Assembly: GCA_023128035.1 (NCBI GenBank)
Contig: JAGMES010000230.1
Location: 1 to 5,965 of the forward strand
DNA from: Halanaerobiales bacterium
GTDB taxonomy: Bacteria > Bacillota_F > Halanaerobiia > DY22613
DNA: 5,965 nucleotides
Direction of reading: 5' to 3'
Shown here: positions 1-5,965 of the stretch, piece after piece
How the letters are laid out: each line of letters opens with the position of its first letter
How positions within the stretch are numbered: position 1 is the first letter of the stretch
Program-made: the position numbers and the translations under genes
Notes under the pieces: generated by a model
Databases searched by the model: none
What the model was told of the DNA's origin: nothing
What the model saw: the letters and a program-made list of their open reading frames with translations, nothing else

Positions 1-1218
1 AAATTGGATATTTATACAGTCATTCATTTCTACAATCAATGTAAAATCAAAATTCGTTGATTCCGTGATTGAATATGAGTCAATTTTTAATTTATTATCT
101 TTTTCATTTAATTGTTTATCTAAAGGATAATTTTCGATAACGACGATTGAATCAAAAAGCCCTTCTTTGCTATCTATCCCACTATATGACTGGATATCCA
201 CCAATGGAACATTCTCATATTTAATTCTCTCTTTCAATACAATATCAATATTTTTCAAAAGAGTTATTATACTCTCCTCTGAATTTTCACTCTTCCGTAC
301 TCTTAGAGGAATGGTATTGATAAATAAACCTACCATTTCTTCTATACCTTTTATATCTACATTTCTACCAGATACAGTTGTACCAAAAACCACGTCTTCC
401 ATATTATTGTATCTTTGCAGAAGAAGACCCCATATTCCATAAAACAAGGAAGCAAAAGTTATTTTATTTTCTTTTGTAAAACTGTTTATGCTATATGTAA
501 GTTTTTCTTCTAATGTGAATTTATAAGATTCTGGCCCTACTTTTCTTTGTTGAGTTTCCTGAAATACAGACAGCACTGTTTTACTATCAAAACCCTCCAA
601 ATACTGTTTCCAATAATTTTCCTGTTTATCTTTATCCTGATTTTGAAGCCACCTTACAAATTCTTTGAATTTATTTTTCTGTGGTTTTACTGGATAGATT
701 TTTTCAAATAAGTCATTATAAGTTTGAATAAATTCTTTAAGTATGATTCCATTACTCCAACCATCATACAAAATATGATGATAAGTTATAATCATCATAC
801 ATTCATTATCACTAAGCTTAATCAATGTAACTCTAAAGGGTTCCGTACTTATATCTATCTTTTCACTTTTATCACTTTCTTTAATCTCAGAAATCTTTTT
901 CTCTGTATCATCTAGATTTGATAAATTATTTATTCTAATGGGTACTTTATAGTTCTTCAATGTGATTTGTATAGGTTTTTCTAACTTCTCCCATCTAAAG
1001 ACTGTCCTCAACATTTCATTGGCTTCAATAACATAATTCCATGCTTTTTCTAGCAATTCCAGTTCTATATTTCCTGAAATATTTAAACTTAACTGTTCAA
1101 AATAAATTTTATCTTCTGAATTTTTTAAATAATGAAATAACATTCCTTCCTGCATGGGAGTTAAGGAAAGTATATCCTGCACATTTTGATTATTAATCTT
1201 TTTTTGTTTGATAGACAT
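1..1218 (-). CDS. NRPS, N-terminal condensation domain (3' end cut by window edge)
   Basis: An open frame of 406 codons from the ATG at 1216-1218 to the left edge has no stop, so the gene continues outside. The start is supported by a GAAAGGAG ribosome binding site 7 bases upstream and by the lack of another in-frame start in the gap. The visible protein is one condensation domain, which joins the upstream carrier-bound peptide to the next carrier-bound amino acid in the cytoplasm. Core motifs appear in order: C1 LTPMQEGMLFH (residues 19-29), C2 RTVFRW (71-76), C3 HHILYDG (147-153, catalytic base expected at His148), C4 FKEFVRWL (184-191), C5 DVVFGTTVSGR (275-285), C6 GLFINTIPLR (297-306) and C7 FDSIVVIENYP (355-365). 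All key residues are present, so it looks active. Only the end of the domain is missing; an adenylation domain probably follows (inference). The 18 residues before C1 resemble acceptor communication segments of Bacillus-type NRPSs. The amino acid handled and the C subtype (LCL, DCL or dual) cannot be settled here. It lies 19 bases after the TE-ending NRPS gene, in the same direction. Confidence 0.95.
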   Translation of the reverse strand, partial: MSIKQKKINNQNVQDILSLTPMQEGMLFHYLKNSEDKIYFEQLSLNISGNIELELLEKAWNYVIEANEMLRTVFRWEKLEKPIQITLKNYKVPIRINNLSNLDDTEKKISEIKESDKSEKIDISTEPFRVTLIKLSDNECMMIITYHHILYDGWSNGIILKEFIQTYNDLFEKIYPVKPQKNKFKEFVRWLQNQDKDKQENYWKQYLEGFDSKTVLSVFQETQQRKVGPESYKFTLEEKLTYSINSFTKENKITFASLFYGIWGLLLQRYNNMEDVVFGTTVSGRNVDIKGIEEMVGLFINTIPLRVRKSENSEESIITLLKNIDIVLKERIKYENVPLVDIQSYSGIDSKEGLFDSIVVIENYPLDKQLNEKDNKLKIDSYSITESTNFDFTLIVEMNDCINIQF

Positions 1219-1225
1219 AGTAATG

Positions 1226-1233
1226 CTCCTTTC
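1226..1233 (-). promoter_or_regulatory. Ribosome binding site of the downstream NRPS gene
   Basis: On the minus strand the bases read GAAAGGAG, a near-ideal Firmicute Shine-Dalgarno sequence. Seven bases separate it from the ATG at 1216-1218. It sits wholly in the 19-base gap after the TAG stop of the preceding gene. This spacing fixes the start and suggests one transcript with independent, or at most weakly coupled, initiation. Confidence 0.9.
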
Positions 1234-1237
1234 ACAA

Positions 1238-4200
1238 CTAATCCTTTATTTTGTTCAAATCATTTCTGATTTCATCTGCAAGTCTTTCTACATATGGAAA
1301 ACTTAGCAAATCATCATGTCCTCCTGGTAATTCGCAAAAACTAACTTTTCCATGAGTCATCTCACTCCAGGCTTCTTGAGTGAATTTCGGTGCATCATTA
1401 TCCTCTGCCTTAATTACAAATATGTCAGCTTCTATAATGTTTTTTATTTCTTTTACCCTCTTTCCACACACATAATCAACATTTTCTTTAACTGTTCTCT
1501 CATTTTGAATATCCACGGATATTTCCATAGATTTTTTATATTCCTCAACATTTGACCAGTAATCCATCGGGTTCCTATCTTTATTTTTAGTTACTTTTCT
1601 AGTTATATTTCTTGCCATTTTAAATGGTCTCACCATTTTACTTCTTGTTTGCAGGTATTTTACAAATGCATCGGGAAGCAAAACATTTTCATCTATCAGT
1701 ATCAATTTTTCCACTTCAACACCACGTTCTTCTAGCATCTCTACCATTTTATATGCTAACCAATTTCCCCAACAGAACCCACCGACAATATATGGACCTT
1801 TAGGTTGTATGGCTTTCATCTCACAAATATAGTCTGTTACCATTCCCTTCATTGTTTCAGGTAATACTGTTGGCTTAAGCAAGCCTTTTGCCTGCATTCC
1901 ATAAAAGTTATAAGCGCCTTCAAGTAGTTTTGCAAGTTCTTTATACTGATAAATGATCCCTTCCCGATTATGAATAATAAAAATATTTTTCTTATCATCG
2001 ACAGGTTTATTTAGTCCAACAACACAATCCAAATCACTAAATGGATTTTCCATAAAAAGATCATTTGCTATTTCTGCAATGGTTGACTTCAAAAACAACT
2101 CGCTCATTGAGACAACCACACCTGTGAATTCTTGGTTTATTCTATTTATAATTTTAAGTATATTTATAGAATTTCCACCTATCTCAAAGAAGTCATGATT
2201 TATACCTATTTCCTCTATCTCAAGGACTTCTTCCCAAATCTCAATTAGCTTTTTTTCTACTTCATTAGTTGGTGGAACATACTCTACTCCCGTATCAATA
2301 CCACTGTCTAGCTCAGGCAGTGCTTTTCTGTCTATCTTGCCGTTAGGAGTAAACGGTATCTTATCTATATGTATGAAGTAAGCAGGTATCATGTAGTCAG
2401 GAATTTCTATGGATAAGTGAGCTCTAAGTTCAGCAGATGTTAATTTCTTCTCACTTACCAGATATGCACACAGATATTTACCTCTAATTAACTCCTCTTT
2501 GGCTAGTACTACAGTTTCGTTAATATCTTCATGTCTCAAAAGTTGACTTTCTATCTCTCCAAGTTCGATCCTATAACCTCTAATTTTCACCTGATGATCG
2601 ATCCGTCCAAAAAAATCTATATTTCCATCAGGTAACCATCTTGCCAGATCCCCTGTTCGGAACATTCTAGGACTAAATTGATTTGGCTTAAATTTTTCAG
2701 CGGTTAGTTCAGGTTTATTCAAATACCCCCTCGCCAATCCATCACCTGCAATACATAGTTCCCCAGGAACTCCTATTGGCTGAATATGGTCAGATTTATC
2801 TAGAATATAGATAGCTGTATTTGCTATTGGTCTACCTATATTTATCTCTTCAGATTCTGACAAGTCTTTGATTGAAGACCATACTGTAGTCTCTGTAGGA
2901 CCATACATATTGTATATTTTAGCCATGGTGACTTCCCTTATTTCTTCTAAGAGTGCTTTTGGGAATGCTTCTCCACCGATCATTATCTCTTTAACATTTT
3001 GTAAGCATAATGCACTTTTTTTATCGATTATTAACATCTTCATTCTTGAAGGAGTCATTTGAAGCATATCAATCTTATTTTTTATGATAATCTGTGATAA
3101 AGCTCTGTTATCCTTCTGCTGATCCTCATTAGTTATCACCACTCTTAAGCCTTTTGTGAGAGGTAATAAAGTTTCCAACACAAAAATATCGAAAGATATT
3201 GTTGTCAAAGCCAATATACTTTTATCAGAAGTAAACTCTATTTTTTCAGTTATACCTTTTATAAAATTATTTACTGCAATATGCTCTATCATCACACCTT
3301 TAGGTTTTCCAGTAGAGCCTGAAGTATATATTACATAAGCTAGATTTTCAGATCCACCGATTTGGTTTAAATTAGTTTCTTCTCCCTGGTAAATATCATC
3401 TTCATCAATTCGAATAGACTCTATTTTAGGAATCTGTAATTTCTCTAAAACCTTCTTCTGTGTTAATACTATTTCTGCTTGGCTATCTTCAACCATATAT
3501 TTTATTCTTTCTGCAGGATACTCAGGATCTATCGGCAGATATGCGCCTCCAGCTTTTAATATACTTAAAATACCGATCATCATCTCTAAAGAGCGTTCTA
3601 CCATTATTCCAACTATACTGTCTTCTTTAACCCCTTTATCTCTCAAAATCCTAGCAATCTGATTGGTCTGAACGTTTAATTCGTTATAGGTAAGTTCTTT
3701 ATCTCCAAAGACAATAGCGATATTTTCTGGTGTTCTTACCACCTGTTCTTCAAATAATTCATTCAATCTTTTTTCTTTTGGATAATCTATTTCGGTATTA
3801 TTGAAATCGACGAGGATTCTAGTCTTATCTTCCTCTGATAAAATATCTATATCACCTAATTTTACCTCTGTATTTTGAGCAATCTGTTTTAATATAGTTA
3901 TAAAATGGTTCGCCAATCTTTCCATCGTTTCATGCTTAAACAACTTGGTACTGTACTCCATCCCGAATCCAATTTTACCCTGCTGTTCCTCAGCATTTAT
4001 TGTGATGTCATATTTGCTGATAGTTTTGTTAAAATTGTATGGTGCAAACTTTAAATCATTTATTTCTATAACTTCATTCTCTGTATTGTGTAGTACAAAC
4101 ATAGTGTCAAAAAGCGGGTTTCTGCTCAAATCTCGACGTATGCTCAGTTTTTCTACCAATTGTTCAAACTGATAGTTCTGATGTTCGTAAGCTTTTAAAG

Positions 4201-5965
4201 CATTCTCCTTTACTGCTTTTAAAAATTCCTTGAATGTAATGTGACTTTCAGGATAATTTCTCATTGGCAACATGTTTATAAACACACCAATAATATTCTG
4301 TAAATCTGCATGTGACCTTCCCGCTATAGGTGAACCTACAATAATATCTTCTTGCCCAGTGTATTTGGATAATAGCGCATTATATGCAGCAAGTAAGACC
4401 ATGTACAGGGTTGACCCTGTTTCTTTTACCAGTTCATTCAGTTTTACGGTTAAATTAGTATCAGTTACAAAGCTTAATTTACTTCCTTCAAAACTCTGCA
4501 CCAATGGACGCGGATAGTCTGTGGGCATATTAAGTACAGGGATTTCCCCAATTTGTGGATTAACGAATCTATCCAGCCAATATCTTTCATGTCTTTCTAT
4601 TCTATCTGTTGCAAACAGCTCATTCTGCCATACTGAAAAATCTTTGTATTGTATCTTCAATTCAGGTAGACTCCTACCATGATAAATAGCAATTAGTTCC
4701 CTGATAAGTATATCCATAGAAAAACCATCAGAGATTATATGATGCATATCAAATAGTAACAAATGTCTGTCATTACTAAATTTGATTAATTCTACTCTTA
4801 ATAGAGGCGCTTTCTTTAAAACAAATGGCTTGATAAATTCTTTTACTATGTCAGTCAATTCATTTTCTTCTGATTCAAGGTAGGATACTTCAAAATCTAC
4901 TACTTCATGCACTCTCTGTACAATATCACCATCAATTGTTTTAAAAGATGTACGTAACGATTCATGTCTATTTATCAGAGTTTTAAAGCTCTCGCTAAAT
5001 CTTTCTACTTCAAGAGAACCTTCTACTATCATTGTTCTGGGCATATTGTAGGTAGTACCTGCTCCTTCAAGACGATTTAGTACATAAAGCCTTTTCTGAG
5101 CTGAAGATACTGGATAATACTCTCTCTTTTCTATAGGCTTTATCTCTATATATATATTCTTATCTGCTTTTTGTATATATTCAGCTAGTTTTTTAACCGT
5201 TGAGTTTGCAAAAACTTCTTTCAAAGGTACCTCTACATCTAATTTTTGATGTATTTTTGCTACAAGGGTAGCAGCCCTTAAGGAATGTCCGCCGATATCA
5301 AAGAAATTATGATTAATACCTATCTCTTCTACCCCAAGGACTTCAGACCATATCTCTACTAATTTTTCTTCTATTTCATTTTGTGGTGCAACATATTCAA
5401 CTCCTGTATCATTTTTACCAGGTACAGGTAATGCCTTTCGATCAATTTTACCATTAGGAGTTAAAGGCATTTCTTCTAATTGAACAAAATAAGTTGGAAT
5501 CATATAATCCGGAAGTCTCTTTTGCAAAAATTCCCTTATTTCACTGGTATCTAATTTCTGACCTTCGACTTCTATATATGCAGAGAGATATTTGTTATTG
5601 GTTTCATCCTCTAAGGCTACTACTACAGCTTCTTTTACCTTTTCAAACTGCAATAGCTGGTTCTCTATTTCTCCCAATTCAATTCTAACACCCCTCAATT
5701 TTACCTGATGATCTGCTCTTCCCATAATCTCTACATCCCCACTGGGAAGCATCCTTCCTAAATCTCCAGTTTTATAGATTACATCCTTAGGATTATCACT
5801 AAATGGGTTTCTGATAAAAACTTTTCTGGTAAATTCAGGGTTTTTGTAGTATCCAGCAGATATATAAGGGGTACGAATATATATTTCTCCTATACTTTCA
5901 ATTCCGCAAACTTGCATCTCTTCATCCAATACCATCACCTGAGCACCATTCATGGGTTTTCCAAC
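1238..5965 (-). CDS. NRPS, (A)-PCP-C-A-PCP-TE, terminal part (5' end outside window)
   Basis: This is the 3' end of a large multimodular NRPS: 1575 codons are visible, ending in TAG at 1238-1240. The frame is open to the right edge, which falls inside an adenylation domain, so the true start lies outside. Numbering the first visible codon (Val) as 1, the domains are: A1 C-terminal part, about 1-185; PCP1, about 190-262 (Ser228); C, about 280-716 (His408/His409, Asp413); A2, about 731-1222; PCP2, about 1228-1300 (Ser1266); TE, about 1318-1575 (Cys1398, Asp1425, His1550). No epimerisation, methylation or ketosynthase domain is seen. The protein should load an unknown residue on PCP1, join the growing chain to a probable glycine on PCP2, and release the product through the TE. 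All core motifs are intact, so there is no sign of a pseudogene. The odd points are the cysteine TE nucleophile and a following NRPS gene 19 bases downstream although this one ends in a TE. Function class is certain; the product is unknown. Confidence 0.97.
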   Translation of the reverse strand, partial: VGKPMNGAQVMVLDEEMQVCGIESIGEIYIRTPYISAGYYKNPEFTRKVFIRNPFSDNPKDVIYKTGDLGRMLPSGDVEIMGRADHQVKLRGVRIELGEIENQLLQFEKVKEAVVVALEDETNNKYLSAYIEVEGQKLDTSEIREFLQKRLPDYMIPTYFVQLEEMPLTPNGKIDRKALPVPGKNDTGVEYVAPQNEIEEKLVEIWSEVLGVEEIGINHNFFDIGGHSLRAATLVAKIHQKLDVEVPLKEVFANSTVKKLAEYIQKADKNIYIEIKPIEKREYYPVSSAQKRLYVLNRLEGAGTTYNMPRTMIVEGSLEVERFSESFKTLINRHESLRTSFKTIDGDIVQRVHEVVDFEVSYLESEENELTDIVKEFIKPFVLKKAPLLRVELIKFSNDRHLLLFDMHHIISDGFSMDILIRELIAIYHGRSLPELKIQYKDFSVWQNELFATDRIERHERYWLDRFVNPQIGEIPVLNMPTDYPRPLVQSFEGSKLSFVTDTNLTVKLNELVKETGSTLYMVLLAAYNALLSKYTGQEDIIVGSPIAGRSHADLQNIIGVFINMLPMRNYPESHITFKEFLKAVKENALKAYEHQNYQFEQLVEKLSIRRDLSRNPLFDTMFVLHNTENEVIEINDLKFAPYNFNKTISKYDITINAEEQQGKIGFGMEYSTKLFKHETMERLANHFITILKQIAQNTEVKLGDIDILSEEDKTRILVDFNNTEIDYPKEKRLNELFEEQVVRTPENIAIVFGDKELTYNELNVQTNQIARILRDKGVKEDSIVGIMVERSLEMMIGILSILKAGGAYLPIDPEYPAERIKYMVEDSQAEIVLTQKKVLEKLQIPKIESIRIDEDDIYQGEETNLNQIGGSENLAYVIYTSGSTGKPKGVMIEHIAVNNFIKGITEKIEFTSDKSILALTTISFDIFVLETLLPLTKGLRVVITNEDQQKDNRALSQIIIKNKIDMLQMTPSRMKMLIIDKKSALCLQNVKEIMIGGEAFPKALLEEIREVTMAKIYNMYGPTETTVWSSIKDLSESEEINIGRPIANTAIYILDKSDHIQPIGVPGELCIAGDGLARGYLNKPELTAEKFKPNQFSPRMFRTGDLARWLPDGNIDFFGRIDHQVKIRGYRIELGEIESQLLRHEDINETVVLAKEELIRGKYLCAYLVSEKKLTSAELRAHLSIEIPDYMIPAYFIHIDKIPFTPNGKIDRKALPELDSGIDTGVEYVPPTNEVEKKLIEIWEEVLEIEEIGINHDFFEIGGNSINILKIINRINQEFTGVVVSMSELFLKSTIAEIANDLFMENPFSDLDCVVGLNKPVDDKKNIFIIHNREGIIYQYKELAKLLEGAYNFYGMQAKGLLKPTVLPETMKGMVTDYICEMKAIQPKGPYIVGGFCWGNWLAYKMVEMLEERGVEVEKLILIDENVLLPDAFVKYLQTRSKMVRPFKMARNITRKVTKNKDRNPMDYWSNVEEYKKSMEISVDIQNERTVKENVDYVCGKRVKEIKNIIEADIFVIKAEDNDAPKFTQEAWSEMTHGKVSFCELPGGHDDLLSFPYVERLADEIRNDLNKIKD
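1241..2014 (-). other. C-terminal type I thioesterase with cysteine nucleophile
   Basis: An alpha/beta-hydrolase release domain of about 255 residues ending the protein. The nucleophile elbow reads GGFCWGN, with Cys1398 (codon 1772-1774) where most NRPS TEs have serine. Asp1425 in LILIDEN lies 27 residues later, the same spacing as Ser80-Asp107 in the surfactin TE as I recall it. The catalytic histidine is His1550 in PGGHDDLL. The triad is thus Cys-Asp-His and looks complete. The first strand, which helps form the oxyanion hole, is followed by IIHNREG (His1332) rather than a common glycine-rich version. The domain should release the peptide by hydrolysis, cyclisation or transfer; the sequence does not say which. 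Confidence 0.92.
2066..2284 (-). other. Peptidyl carrier protein domain PCP2
   Basis: A carrier domain with the attachment motif EIGGNSI; the phosphopantetheinylated serine is Ser1266 (codon 2168-2170). It takes the residue from A2, accepts the chain from the C domain and presents the full peptide to the TE. Asn replaces the usual His or Asp before the serine, a common variant not expected to block modification. Confidence 0.92.
2168..2350 (-). repeat. A10-to-PCP paralogous segment, copy 2
   Basis: The second copy runs from TPNGK of A2 to the PCP2 serine and pairs with 5282-5461. The usually variable linker between the A domain and the PCP is shared here (DTGVEYV in both), suggesting duplication of this part within the cluster or recombination between modules. 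Confidence 0.75.
2300..3775 (-). other. Adenylation domain A2, predicted glycine
   Basis: A complete A domain that makes an aminoacyl adenylate and loads PCP2. Motifs: A1 LTYNEL (residue 758 on), A2 LKAGGAYLPIDP, A3 YTSGSTGKPKG (880-890), A4 FDIFVLE (925-931), A5 YGPTETT (1021-1027), A6 GELCIAGDGLARGYL, A7 FRTGDLARW (Asp1106), A8 GRIDHQVKIRGYRIELGEIE (1120-1139), A9 IPDYMIP, A10 NGKIDRK (Lys1210). Hand alignment to GrsA PheA gives pocket residues Asp926, Ile927, Leu930, Gln969, Met995, Gly997, Met1020, Val1028, Trp1029 and Lys1210, i.e. DILQMGMVWK. This closely resembles the recalled glycine code DILQLGLIWK, so glycine is the best guess. Confidence 0.93.
3818..5128 (-). other. Condensation domain (LCL-like)
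   Basis: A complete C domain with C1 SSAQKRLY (from residue 287), C2 ESLRTSF, C3 HHIISDG (408-414, catalytic base expected at His409), C4 YKDFSVWQ, C5 DIIVGSPIAGR, C6 IGVFINMLPMR and C7 LFDTMFVLHN. The SxAQ(K/R)RLY form of C1 and the HHIISDG form of C3 fit the LCL family, which joins an L-configured donor to the incoming residue. This agrees with the absence of an epimerisation domain before it. Subtype assignment is from motif memory, without a phylogeny. Confidence 0.93.
5180..5398 (-). other. Peptidyl carrier protein domain PCP1
   Basis: A carrier domain of about 70 residues with the phosphopantetheine attachment motif DIGGHSL; the modified serine is Ser228 (codon 5282-5284). It holds the residue activated by A1 and is the donor for the next C domain. 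With no epimerisation domain after it, the donor should be an L residue or glycine, unless the upstream C domain outside the window is a dual C/E type. Confidence 0.93.
5282..5461 (-). repeat. A10-to-PCP paralogous segment, copy 1
   Basis: Residues 169-228 (TPNGK to the PCP1 serine) match residues 1206-1266 of the same protein at about 44 of 61 aligned positions by hand count. Shared blocks include TPNGKIDRKALP, DTGVEYV and EEIGINH. It is a diverged repeat of module parts, not an exact DNA repeat. Confidence 0.75.
5411..5965 (-). other. Adenylation domain A1, C-terminal part only
   Basis: The visible part begins at VGKP, equivalent to the IGRP segment after the A5 motif of a complete A domain, so the substrate pocket is outside the window and specificity cannot be read. 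Seen here are the A6-like GEIYIRTPYISAGYY (residues 26-40), A7 YKTGDLGR (64-71, Asp68 expected to bind the ATP ribose), A8 GRADHQVKLRG (82-92), A9 LPDYMIP and A10 NGKIDRK with the catalytic lysine at Lys173. The A6 region is of a different sequence type from that of A2 in the same protein. Confidence 0.93.

Noticed and set aside
1..1218. A possible broken gene at the left edge, since no stop codon is found.
   Set aside because: All seven condensation motifs occur in order in one frame with no internal stop; the missing end is caused by the window edge.
1219..1237. A terminator or promoter between the two NRPS genes.
   Set aside because: The gap is 19 bases, is mostly taken up by the ribosome binding site, and has no stem-loop with a T run.
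2014..2066. An extra tailoring domain (epimerisation or methylation) between PCP2 and TE, or inside A2.
   Set aside because: Only a short linker separates PCP2 from the TE, and A8 to A10 of A2 are at normal spacing with no insertion.
167..4517. Several plus-strand open frames of 60-91 codons (for example 167-442, 1352-1555, 2868-3062, 3945-4172, 4272-4517).
   Set aside because: They lie opposite conserved NRPS domains on the minus strand and show no recognisable motif, so they are chance frames in AT-rich coding DNA.
5140..5190. AT-rich TATATA runs that look like promoter elements or a simple repeat.
   Set aside because: They lie inside the coding sequence between PCP1 and the C domain, encode a plausible linker (IYIEIKP), and have no gene start nearby.
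5951..5953. The first in-window ATG of the large minus-strand frame as a true start.
   Set aside because: The frame stays open upstream and the ATG falls in VGKPMNG, the conserved segment after A5 of an adenylation domain; a start here would leave a fragment of the domain.

Overview
The window is a piece of a nonribosomal peptide synthetase (NRPS) cluster, read entirely on the minus strand. It is AT-rich (roughly two-thirds A+T by eye). It has a strong Shine-Dalgarno sequence and tightly packed co-directional genes, and its protein motifs are of the Bacillus/Paenibacillus/clostridial type, so a low-GC Firmicute is the likely source. Genus and product cannot be fixed from the sequence.

Layout in transcription order (right to left). 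From the right edge to 1238 runs the 3' part of a large NRPS gene, 1575 codons visible and open at its 5' end. Its domains are the back third of an adenylation domain (A1), a carrier protein (PCP1), a condensation domain (C), a complete adenylation domain (A2), a second carrier protein (PCP2) and a C-terminal thioesterase (TE). A 19-base gap (1219-1237) with a clear ribosome binding site follows. A second NRPS gene then starts at 1218 and runs off the left edge after 406 codons; everything visible in it is one condensation domain. The two genes fill the window except for the gap. No promoter, terminator, RNA gene, mobile element or CRISPR array is visible.

How it should work: the peptide carried on PCP1 is condensed by the C domain with the amino acid activated by A2. 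The A2 specificity pocket reads DILQMGMVWK by hand alignment, which resembles known glycine codes. The chain then passes through PCP2 to the TE, which releases it. The TE stands out because its nucleophile position is cysteine (GFCWG) instead of the usual serine, with Asp and His in the expected places. A TE normally ends an assembly line, yet another elongation-type NRPS gene follows at once in the same apparent operon. Gene order and assembly order are therefore probably not colinear, or the operon serves two lines.

I see no wholly new kind of system. The points most worth following are the Cys-type TE and the gene order.
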